A stretch of 64,000 nucleotides of DNA from the NCBI RefSeq assembly GCF_000801105.2, contig NC_079512.1, positions 1,550,263 to 1,614,262 on the forward strand. The letters are read 5' to 3'. This DNA is from Raphanus sativus. Taxonomy: Eukaryota > Streptophyta > Magnoliopsida > Brassicales > Brassicaceae. The notes under the pieces were generated by a model. The model was given only the letters and a program-made list of their open reading frames with translations, made no database searches and had not been told where the DNA came from. A program made the position numbers and the translations under genes. Below are positions 54,884-64,000 of the stretch, in pieces. How positions within the stretch are numbered: position 1 is the first letter of the stretch; the number at the start of each line of letters is the position of its first letter.

Positions 54884-55452
54884 AATTTCTATTATTTTAG
54901 TGGTTATTAGCTAATGCTTTCACTAGTCTGCTCAAAACCTGCCCTGATGAGACTACTAGTCTATTACAAAATTTAGAGGCTTATATATATGTATATATTT
55001 CTAAGATTTTAGTAGTTATAAGCCAATGCTTCACTAGTCTATGATGCTCAGGACCGGCCCAAGGAATCAAGATCCATTACCTGTTTGAGGGAAACAGGGA
55101 ACGTGATTTTGCCGGAGAGCTCAGGCCTTTGAACAATCTCTTTGCACATATCTCTCCATGACCTGCAGACAGAAGCACAAGCAACCACGTGTCTACGAGC
55201 AGGCCAGGCGCTTTCGCTCTCTTCCAGCCTTTTGATCACATCATGCAACAGCTCAGGAGGAAGATTCGCCCAAAGGGTTTCTTGAACAAGTACCAGAGCC
55301 TGTTCTTGTTGTAGTTCCTCGTGACAGTCTTGAACCGAGCCACGAGATTTGCCTCCTTCTTTGTGTAGGCTGCTTAGCTTAAAGTCGAATCTACGCCTTG
55401 ATAGGCTTCCTATACTGTCTCTCACGTCACGAACTATGCTGCGGAACGACAT
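53520..55452 (-). pseudogene. TLP1: TUBBY-LIKE PROTEIN 1 copy with two frameshifts
   Basis: The exons are 55452-55081, 54659-54572, 54482-54349 and 54268-53520, all with GT-AG borders in register. Exon 1 reads [20 protein letters not shown], an F-box ([28 protein letters not shown]) and [10 protein letters not shown]. Later exons give [20 protein letters not shown], the tubby core ([20 protein letters not shown]) and the end [12 protein letters not shown]. It is very close to recalled Arabidopsis TLP1 (At1g76900). TULPs pair an F-box with a phosphoinositide-binding tubby domain. Two lesions break it: one extra base in exon 3 makes ...SRSNNT then TAA (54366-54364), and about four extra bases in exon 4 near 54126-54135 disrupt the join between SPKVPSG and [11 protein letters not shown]. 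Otherwise it is nearly unchanged, so the breaks are recent or are sequence errors. A MITE sits in intron 1. Confidence 0.85.
54714..55059. mobile_element. hAT-like MITE in TLP1 intron 1
   Basis: GGCCGGTCCTGAG (54714-54726) and CTCAGGACCGGCC (55047-55059) are perfect 13-bp inverted repeats. The interior is AT-rich with long (TA)n and repeated TTTTAGTGGTTAT. The termini resemble those of the element at 1864-2084. No convincing target duplication is visible. Confidence 0.6.
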
Positions 55453-56481
55453 TTGTTTTGGTTCTGAAACACAACAAAAGAAACCAAACTGTGAATGATA
55501 CTTAATAGCAAAGCAATGAACAAAGAAAAAAAAACGAATAAAGCAACTAAAGAAGAAGATTCTTGTTGATGGACCAAAAGCAGGAACACTACAGGCTTTT
55601 ATGAAAAATAAAAAAAAATTGGAGAAACATTCTTTTGATTAATTTTTTTTTTGTAATAAAGACAGATAAAGAAACTAACTAATTTTCAAAATTTTAACTT
55701 GGTATAGGATTCAAATGTAGGAATATTCGAAATTTTAAGTAACGAAAAAGCAAAAGGAAACAAGAGTCTCTGCTCCTCCCAAGAACAATGGTCCCAAACA
55801 AACAAAAAAACAGAGATCTGATTCCAAGTGGTATAAACCATATCTGAACTATATTCTTTGGAATCAATCAAACAAAAGGAAGAAACTTTGGAGGATTTAC
55901 AGATATAGAGAAACAAAGACAATTGATTCCAGATCTTACCTAAACAGTTTTAGTGACAGAACTACAAACTGTACTTGATTAAAACTCTTCCATAAGATAA
56001 AAAATAGATCTAAGGAAACAGAGCATAGATCTGTAAACGTTATAGCTGAAACAAACAGAGAGAACAGAACAGTTTAAGAGATGGGTCTTACAAAGTTTCT
56101 TTCTTTCTTGGTGTTTTAATCTCCTCGTCTTCTTCGTTTCAAACCCTTTTTTAGAGCTTCTGTCTCTCTCTAGAAACCAACTACGTTATCTCCGCTACAC
56201 GAACACGAACACATCTTCATTATTTCTTTATTTTTATCAACATTTTTATAGTACTCTTATTATAATAAAATAACTGTTTAGGAAACTGTTTATTGCACTG
56301 ACTAAGAAGAATACTTTCTGGCTTGTGCATAATTTAATAAACAGATGATTTTAATGAAACAAACATATGAAAATCAATTATTAAATATTAATATACAGTA
56401 CATCTACTGACTATGAGACATATATATATATATATATTCAGCAAGTTGTTTTTAGCCGTTGACCTCCTACTCCTACTTCTT
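55453..56481. other. Upstream region of the TLP1 copy
   Basis: It probably includes 5'-UTR exon(s) and intron on the minus strand; the CT-rich stretch at 56100-56180 would suit a leader. No other gene is present. (TA)n at 56418-56440. Confidence 0.4.
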
Positions 56482-56498
56482 ATTTCTTGGAAATTTCT

Positions 56499-57369
56499 TT
56501 TTTTTTCAAAACACTTATTGATTATATTGATTCAGAAGATTGGAAGATTACAACAAGAGATTAAACATAAGAACACCAACTAGTCTGGCGGATTGAACAT
56601 AAATCCCCAGAAACATCAACCAGTCCGACGGATAAACCATGTATCCCAGAAACATTAGCCCACAAGAGGGAAAGAAGATGAAACAAGAACATAATTTGAG
56701 AGACAAACATAGCATAAACAACGTCTAGACCACCAAAGGACAATCAACTAAATCCAGAATAAATTAAGAACTTTTTGCATGTAGACTTTAAAAGAGAATC
56801 TTGGGGATAAACAAACCGATGGAGACAAAGCTTGATCAAACCATCTAGATACGCAACCTCCTATAGAGAATAGCCCAAACAAGATTGAAAACAAAGCTTC
56901 AAGATCCGGGAGACAACAGGACAATCTATTTCCATAGTCTTCAAACCGGAAAGGTGATGTCGATGAGGAGACGACTTTAAAACACCAACTTGAGCTTGAC
57001 GAATAGCAGACCTCGATCAGGTCATGTGGTAAATGACAAGGAGCAGTTGCAATCGACTCCGGATTCTGTCGCATGCAAAGGACTAGGAGACAGAAGATCG
57101 AAACCAGAGAAGAAACCAAGAGATCTCAAGACATACATGCAATCAACAAAAGGCTAAGGATACTGGATAGAGAATCAGATCCACACAGCTAGATCAAAGA
57201 TCTAACCGAAGAAGTCTAGAAGACGCTTGTGCCGATGATAAGTATTCTCAATCATGGAAAACAAAGAAAAACCCGACTCCGACTCTAAGAGAGCAGTCGG
57301 AGCCGGTGATCGGAAAGAAACCAATAGAAGATCTTATAGAGAGAGGTCAGAAGATATACAGTAGAAAGG
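56499..57369 (-). mobile_element. 871-bp non-coding retroposon (Sadhu-like?) with 17-bp TSD
   Basis: ATTTCTTGGAAATTTCT is perfect at 56482-56498 and 57370-57386. The plus-strand start is a T-run, so it is a minus-sense insertion with a poly-A tail. It shows no coding frame and no Pol III boxes near its 5' end. It is of the same size class, orientation and TSD length as the insertion at 35710-36630, but a clearly different sequence. Confidence 0.75.
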
Positions 57370-57875
57370 ATTTCTTGGAAATTTCTGAAAAATATTTTTT
57401 ATGCAGATAATCACATTTTATTATTTCTTAACTTACAAGTTACTAATGGTGACCTAATTTTGTTACTATATGTGTAGGGCCGTATGATTTAGATTTCAGA
57501 TAATAGTTTCCTATGTAAAGAAATAGATCTAAATGAAAAAAAAATACAAACGAAAAATATAATTAATTTTGGAAGTAGTGAAATTTGAAGGGCTTACCTA
57601 CCAGTCTTTCATTAGATCATTCATCTTTAGATTTTAACAAAGCACTATTTAAATATAGATAAAATGTATGTTAAAGATTATGGGGAACTAAACCCTTTTC
57701 AATCTTTATTTACAAAGATTAAAAATCATAGTTTATGATTGTTATCTTCCCCAACGTTAAAAAAGATCCATAAATTACTTGCATTAATTCATTATTGCGT
57801 TTTTATTACACACCAAACTATCAAAATTCTTGAGAAGTCTGTTTAAATAGTACATTAGTGTAGATCTACGCTGAA

Positions 57876-57925
57876 AGGACAAGTTAGACTTTTTTTTTTT
57901 TTTGAACAACAGGACAAGTTAGACT
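57876..57925. repeat. Micro-retroinsertion (20 bp) with 15-bp TSD
   Basis: AGGACAAGTTAGACT at 57876-57890 and 57911-57925 encloses T13 then GAACAAC. On the minus strand this is GTTGTTC followed by A13. Confidence 0.8.
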
Positions 57926-58299
57926 CAAAAAGCCTTTTTAACCTTTTGTAGCAAAAATGATATCACTTTGATTGGACTTCACTTTATAATTGAAACTCCA
58001 CTATCATTTGGCTATCGTTCATTTCTTCAACCTTCTAATTATTTGCCACCATTATTCAATTCCCATTACCTAAAACTAAAAGAAATATACTAACTGTATT
58101 CCTAATAAAAAATGATGTGTTACATCGATTACGCGAGAGTGTGATAGATATGTATAATGGATAAGGTTAAAAGAAGAAGAAATAATCTATTTAATCTATA
58201 TATCTGAACGGCTGAGATTGATCAAACCGTGATGTGATTAGTTGAGCGACACACTTCGTCATAAAGAGGAACTTATGAATGAAATGACTATATTTATGG

Positions 58300-58350
58300 A
58301 TCCAACATGCTGTTTTTTTTTTTTTTTTGTAAACTATCCAACATGCTGTT
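58300..58350. repeat. Micro-retroinsertion (21 bp) with 15-bp TSD
   Basis: ATCCAACATGCTGTT at 58300-58314 and 58336-58350 encloses T14 then GTAAACT. On the minus strand this is AGTTTAC followed by A14. Confidence 0.8.
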
Positions 58351-59292
58351 ACTGTATGATGTACCACTACTTACCATTATAACTAATGAAGAGTGGTTTA
58401 TATAACAGCCACTGAGAATTTGAAAGATAACAAATATACACGATTAGAACCGAACATTTTATATGTTAATTTTCAATCAACTCGTTACGCATTTCGTTTG
58501 ATCTAAACAAATTAGATATCCATAAGTTTTCAAAGTAAAACAAATATTAAAAATAAATATCTGCAAAACGAAGTAAATCACAAAAATTAAAAAATTTAGG
58601 ATCTGCTCTGACTTTTATACATATATATAATAAATATAGATTTTAAATGTATAATTTTATATAATGACTATTTAACATTTTATTTTATTTATAAAATTAC
58701 TTATAAAGTATTTATAATAGTCATTTTATAAAATTATAATTTTCTAAATTTTATGCTTTATAAGGAAATTAAATAAATTTAAAATAATTATGTAACACAT
58801 AGTTTCAATAATCTTTTCTTGTTTATTTTATATTATGTAAAATATATTTTTGAAAACAATCTCGTATATTTTTTTTAGATTTGATTGTATTGAACATGAA
58901 ATATCTGTAAATATTCATGAATATTTATAAATATTTTATACATGCGAAAATTTGGATATTTATATTTTTCGAAATAAAACAAAATAGAAAATAGATTTCG
59001 TTAACTACGAAACAAATCACAGATAATACAAATTATAGTGGTACTCAATTCATGCACATTCCTATACACTCTATACATTATACGAATTTGTTTTGTCAAC
59101 TATATACCAGTATATGATTTTTTCCTTTTAATTATTATGGGGGTGATTGGTTGTGACCGTGAATGCTCTAAAAACTTAAAATTTAGTTCAGAGCCATATA
59201 TGTCAACCAAACAAAATTTTCTTTCATTAGAAAACCTACAACAAAAATCTCTAGAAAATTTAAAAATGGTTGTAGAGAACTTTATTCTTATA

Positions 59293-59521
59293 CTCCCTCT
59301 GTTTCATATTAAGTGTCGTTTTAGAGATTTTTTTTCGTTGCAAAATAAGTGTCGTTTTAGAGTTTCAATGCAAAATTTATTAACTTTATTCTTCATTCTA
59401 TTTTTCTATTGGTTGAATTGTATCGGTAATGAAGTTTTTATATTGAAAATATGCAAAATTAAATGCTTTCTTAATCCGTGTGCACAAATCTAAAACGACA
59501 CTTATAATGAAACAGAGAGAG
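59293..59521. mobile_element. Stowaway MITE
   Basis: The left end CTCCCTCTGTTTCATATTAA and the right end, inverted, CTCTCTCTGTTTCATTATAA continue through GTGTCGTTTTA. TA flanks are at 59291-59292 and 59522-59523. It is 229 bp long. An accidental 151-codon frame crosses it. Confidence 0.88.
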
Positions 59522-59642
59522 TAGCAAATAATTAATGTTTTAAAAAGCTACATCAATAAAAGCTATAGATACAACTCTACAGCTAAAAATATAAAGCTAC
59601 AATCTTTTCTAATCTTCCCCTTAATATTAACCAAGAAACATA

Positions 59643-59874
59643 CTCCTTCTGTTTTTTATTGTAAGTAGTTTAAAAAAAATTATTGTTTCAAAATGTAAAC
59701 AATTCACATATATTGGAGTAACTTTTACATTTATTAGATATATTGTAGCCAATCAAAAAATGTTTCCTGTTTGTATTGATTAAACTTATTAATTAAATTT
59801 TATTCTTTAAAAATAACAACTGTTTTAATATTAGTTATTTTAGTCTAAACTATTTGTATTATGAAACAGAGGAA
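59643..59874. mobile_element. Stowaway MITE
   Basis: The left end CTCCTTCTGTTTTTTATTGT and the right end, inverted, TTCCTCTGTTTCATAATACA are followed by (A)GTAGTTTA/AAATAGTTTA. TA flanks lie on both sides. It is 232 bp long and more diverged than the neighbour 120 bases to the left. Confidence 0.7.
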
Positions 59875-59876
59875 TA

Positions 59877-62244
59877 GAGAAGAACAAAAAGATCATCGAC
59901 ACTACGCATAGGTGGAGAAAGATAGCGATGTGTTCAATTTATTATGTCTTTAATCGAATATTTATTTGTTTATTTTGGCATCAATGCTATGAACGATTCG
60001 CAATCTAGAAACAACTAATTCAGAATCGAGTTATAACAAGATGACAAAATGAATAAATTTCGTAGATTTGTGTATTAAATAAAAAGGAATAAATTTCTTT
60101 TTACAAGAAAAGAGAAAAATAAATTTCTTAGATTTGTGGATTTATGTTTTAAATCGATACGACGTGGCGGGTAAGGCACATCAAAGAGGTTGACTTTGAC
60201 TTGAAAAGCCTCAGTCGATTGAAAGAACATTAAAGAAAATCATGTTTTGATCTAGTAAAACGAAGTTCATAGGAAATGATGCAAATATTTTGGCAGTTCT
60301 GCAAACGAAAATATGAAAATGTTGTCTGTTTCAGATTATTTTGCTCATTTGTCAATTGATAATTCGGAATAATTAGCTTGGTTTAATCAAACCTTTGTAC
60401 TCTATATTGTAAATATACTTGTTGATATATTATCATTCAAGATTATAACCGTGTTATAAAGAAGATCGTATAGTGGGCAGAGTATGGAAAAGATAAAAAG
60501 CTTCAGCAGTTAAAAAGATAAAAGCAATTCAAAATATCGTTTTTAAATGTTTTAAATCAAAGTTGGCATGAAAAAAAAAATGGTAACCAACCCCAAAGCA
60601 AAAGTCCACCGAACCAATAGTATACCGAACAGGTTGAATGATTGCTGTTGGCTATTTTAAATACGCAAAACATATGTATAATTGCATGTTGAAGTGTGAG
60701 TGAGACGCAGTCACCTAAGAGGCTAAGACCATGAGAAGCTTCAACATAGGGCAAGAGTATAATAAAACCAATTTGGTTCGATTTCTTTATCAATCGACTA
60801 ATCTAACTCAGCGTGCACACGAACACGCACAATAATATAAGATGGTTAGGTCATAATAACCGTAATGCTGCAAACTTGTAAAGAAAAAAAATCGCAAGTA
60901 TTCGCAAGCATTCAGATCATAACCTTAACCGCTTTGTCAATTTTTTTTTTATAAATAGACATGTGTGGAATTAGGTTCAGGGAGGGGAAGCCACCCAAGC
61001 CATCGATTATGGCATCCAATTTAAAGGGATATATTTTCTATAAATTTTTGTTACTATATAGATAAAAATAATTTTATAAGATTTTTTAATTGAAACTATA
61101 CTTATTGGACATTTTTACTTATGATATTTTGAAGGCATAATTCAAATACTGAAAAATTCTTTAAAATGATATTCATTCGAACATAAATAGTGGCATTTTA
61201 CTTATGGAATTAATATTCTACAAGAATCAATGTCACAATAGATTAGAAAACCTACTATAATATTTTTTTGTTAAAGAATGAATGTTATATGACAATATAA
61301 ATTATTTATTGGGCATTTTTACTTATGATATTTTGAAGGCATTTTTACTTATGATATTTTGAAGACATAATTCAAATACTGAAAATTTCTTTAAAGTGAT
61401 ATTCATTCGAACATAATTAGTGGTATTTTATTTATGGAATTATTATTCTACAAGAATCAATGTCAAAATAGATTAGATCGCCTACTATAATATTTGTTTT
61501 TTAAAGAATGATTGTTATATGAAAAATATAAATTATTTAGTGTGCATTTTAGAATATAAGAATATCGATCATCACATATAAAAAAACTTTAAAAGGTAAA
61601 AATAGTTATTAGTAGTATAACATGTTATTTAAGAGATTACCTAAATTGATTTTGTTATCGATCAAAACTGTTATAAGAATTGACTATATTTATTTAATGA
61701 ATGCTTTTACATGAAAAAATGCAAAAAAATATATTTTAATGTTTTATATTTACTGTTTTAGTTCAAAATTTTAAATTACTTTTATATTAGTTTTTTTTAT
61801 AATTTCAATACAAAATATTAAAAGGCATAGTTTTAAAATTGGATTAGGGCATTGTTAAACGTTAGACCGGCACTGATTAGGTTATATTATGTTTTAGATA
61901 ACTACGTTATGTTATGGTTTGTTTAGAATTTGTCATACACTGTCCTCTCGGCAATGAGGAATTTAGGTTACAATTATATAACTGACTGAGACCTCGTGAT
62001 GTCAAAATATAAAATAAAAAACTGATTGAGACCTCGTTAAATGTTTGTGCCGGCCTATTTGACGGGTTCATGTTTTTTCTTTCACAATTGTCTCTGTCAT
62101 TTTGTTTTCTTTTCTTTAAATGGGTATAGAGTTGTTTTTGGTCTCGTATTATTTGTAGCTCATGTTGATATTTGTATTATTTAGAATGCAGATAACTATA
62201 ACTATTACACCGATCTATAATTTTTTTTGTTTCAGTGAAATATA
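59877..62244. other. AT-rich intergenic
   Basis: It contains the tandem duplication at 61105-61545. The 78-codon minus frame 60793-60557 has no recognised homologue. GACCGGCAC near 61866 and GTGCCGGCC near 62048 may be the ends of a small inverted-repeat element. Confidence 0.4.
61105..61545. repeat. Tandem duplication, ~205-232-bp unit
   Basis: GCATTTTTACTTATGATATT followed by TTGAAGGCATAATTCAAATA, GATATTCATTCGAACATAA and TTCTACAAGAATCAATGTCA occurs twice in order. The second copy starts with an extra 27-base partial repeat. Confidence 0.8.
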
Positions 62245-63140
62245 TCCCCTATATATTAATTGAGAAGCATTGTAACTTTTAAATGTAGCCACGTGTCATC
62301 ATCAGGTTGATTTTGAGAATCATTAGAAAAAAGGTTGGTCCATCTAAATATATATTATACTTTTCATTAAATTAATTATTAATACATATATATATATTCT
62401 TCATTCTTTCCTTAAATAAAAGCTACGGATTTACCTTATATGATTAACATATATATGATCATTAATCATGTTGAATAATAATGATTTGTATTAATTTTTT
62501 ATCCTTCATCATTTTAGTTTAATTTATATTGTTAAAAACTTTAAACAATCACATTAACCAGAACCGAACCGAAAAATCAGAAAATCAAACCTGAACCGAA
62601 AACTGTATGGGTACCCAAATTTTTATAATATAATTTATATACTTATAGAGATAATTATAAATTTTTAAATATTACTTTTAAATTGAAATACCAAAAACAG
62701 AATTACAAAAAATAATTGTATCTGAAATGTTTAAAATTATCTTAATTATTTCAAGTTTTATCCAAAATCTAAAAAATGATAATTAAGCAAAAAACCATTT
62801 TTTTTTGTTTTTTACCCGAATTAACAAAAACTGTAACCAAATCGAAACAATATGTGATCAGAAATTATTTCGGATATTAGCCGATTCTCAACTTTGTTAC
62901 TTGAACTGAACATAAATTAAATAATCGCACCAAATTTTCTAAATATTCAAACGGATCCTAAACCTCAACAAAAGAACCGAAATAACCAAATTGAAACCAA
63001 GAACCAAATGCATTATACCAAACAATTATTGATTTAATTTGACCACAAAAAATATTAGATAAATAATTCAATTATGAAATAAAATTTAAGTTTTTATATA
63101 AAAAAAATTCATTCCGCGCAAGGCACGGGTTATTACCTAG
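62245..63140 (+). mobile_element. Non-autonomous Helitron, 896 bp
   Basis: The 5' end TCCCCTATATATTAATTGAG follows an A, with AGCCACGTGTCATC 50 bases in. The 3' end has the imperfect hairpin CCGCGCAAGGCACGG, then TTATTACCTAG before T. The interior has the AACCGAACCGAA-type strings common in Brassicaceae Helitrons and no coding frame. Confidence 0.8.
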
Positions 63141-64000
63141 TGATATGATATTTACGATAGAAGCATTTATGATTGTTCCGCTAGATATAATTACCATTTG
63201 TTTTTCTTTCCTTAAATAAAACCTACGAAATTACCATAAATGAGTAATATATATATATGACAATTAATGTATCTAATAATATATATTTGATAACAATTTA
63301 TATCTCCTCCATCATTTTTTGTTTAATTTTGTATTATTAAAATAAATTAAACAATCGAATTAGCTATAAAATTAAAATTTAGATTTTTCGTATATGTTAT
63401 ATTTCGAATTTTAAAAAATGACAGTAAATGACTAAACTATTAAACTATTATGTTAAAAATTAATGGTCAATGGTTTAACACTTTTATTATAAAAAAATAA
63501 ACATGATTTTAAAACAATATGAGTAAAAAGTATCATTTAATAATAAAACAAATAAATATATAGATTAAACTATATACCATATGTTGACCAAAAAAAAACT
63601 ATATACCATATAATTTTACATAAATATTTTAATTTCAAACTTTCAATGAGTTTTCAAGAACATTTATAAATTATAAACTTATTAAATTTTTCACATTGAA
63701 AATTTTGTTATCAATGATTTCAATATTTTGTTATAAAACGATATAAATGATCATAGAACCGTATGATTGTGAAGTTTCATTTAATAAATAACTATATAAA
63801 ATATATTATTCTTAGAAAAGTAAATTGGTCCATCTTAACTTATATTACACTTTTTATTAAACTAACTATCGAATTGATAAATAATGTACAAAAACAATAT
63901 CGCACTCTCCGTAAATAAAAGCAATGAAATTACCTAATATAATTAACATATATATGAAAATTAATTATTATGAATAGTGAATATTTGATAGCAATTTTTG
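63141..64000. other. AT-rich region sharing segments with the Helitron
   Basis: CCTTAAATAAAACCTACG near 63211 and CCGTAAATAAAAGCAATG near 63916 repeat the Helitron's CCTTAAATAAAAGCTACG (62411) with its following sequence. TTGGTCCATCTTAACTTATA (63826) repeats 62334. Nested or truncated relatives are therefore likely. Confidence 0.5.
63567..63611. repeat. Micro-retroinsertion (13 bp) with 16-bp TSD
   Basis: AAACTATATACCATAT at 63567-63582 and 63596-63611 encloses GTTGACC followed by A6. Confidence 0.75.

Larger units (their letters stand above)
57387..59290. other. AT-rich intergenic with micro-insertions
   Basis: No gene is seen. It carries the micro-insertions at 57876-57925 and 58300-58350. 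Confidence 0.4.

Noticed and set aside
59038..59493. 151-codon frame
   Set aside because: It runs through the Stowaway MITE terminal repeat and is AT-driven.
60557..60793. 78-codon minus-strand frame
   Set aside because: No motif, conserved start context or neighbour supports it.

Overview
This is a plant nuclear window, almost certainly Brassicaceae (Brassica or a close relative). The evidence is AT-rich intergenic DNA, GT-AG introns, and gene copies that read like Arabidopsis families: TWIN SISTER OF FT, TUBBY-LIKE PROTEIN 1, an F-box protein like At5g43190, ribosomal protein uL13, MATE transporters and RPA1-like DUF223 proteins. Names come from recalled family sequences; no search was run.

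Genes are sparse. Three look intact: a small secreted Cys-rich (prolamin-like) gene at 3.1 kb, a two-exon F-box gene on the minus strand (4.8-6.75 kb), and a four-exon TSF/FT-type florigen gene (21.6-25.2 kb, 175 codons plus stop, exon lengths 201/62/41/224). Broken genes include a second prolamin-like copy at the left edge, a relic of a second FT/TSF gene at 8.2-11.5 kb whose 3' flank is duplicated to about 15.7 kb, a uL13 gene carried between transposon-like inverted repeats (18.9-20.7 kb), an RPA1-like gene and a MATE exon inside a probable Helitron (32.6-35.5 kb), and a TLP1 copy with two frameshifts (53.5-55.5 kb).

The rest is mobile DNA, much of it delimited to the base by target-site duplications (TSDs). 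There are two near full-length LINEs (26.46-32.26 kb, 16-bp TSD; 44.38-50.19 kb, 14-bp TSD), both with an uninterrupted ORF2. Shorter retroposons include two ~0.9-kb non-coding ones with 17-bp TSDs, a 402-bp, a 169-bp (SINE-like) and a 151-bp insertion. A miniature LTR element lies at 52.16-53.40 kb. Three Helitrons, Stowaway, hAT, Harbinger-like and Mutator-like foldback elements complete the inventory.

Three patterns stand out. First, the florigen locus was duplicated in tandem; one copy decayed, and both carry Glu at the FT-137 position of segment B. The live copy holds two long foldback elements in intron 3. Second, about a dozen tiny insertions consist of a poly(A/T) run with a 0-9 base stub flanked by 9-17 bp duplications. 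They look like almost fully 5'-truncated retrotransposition events, with stubs resembling the 3' termini of the two LINEs present. Third, the uL13 pseudogene sits inside 28/29-matching inverted termini flanked by TTA, so it looks like a captured host gene, and its last exon contains filler copied from its own first intron.
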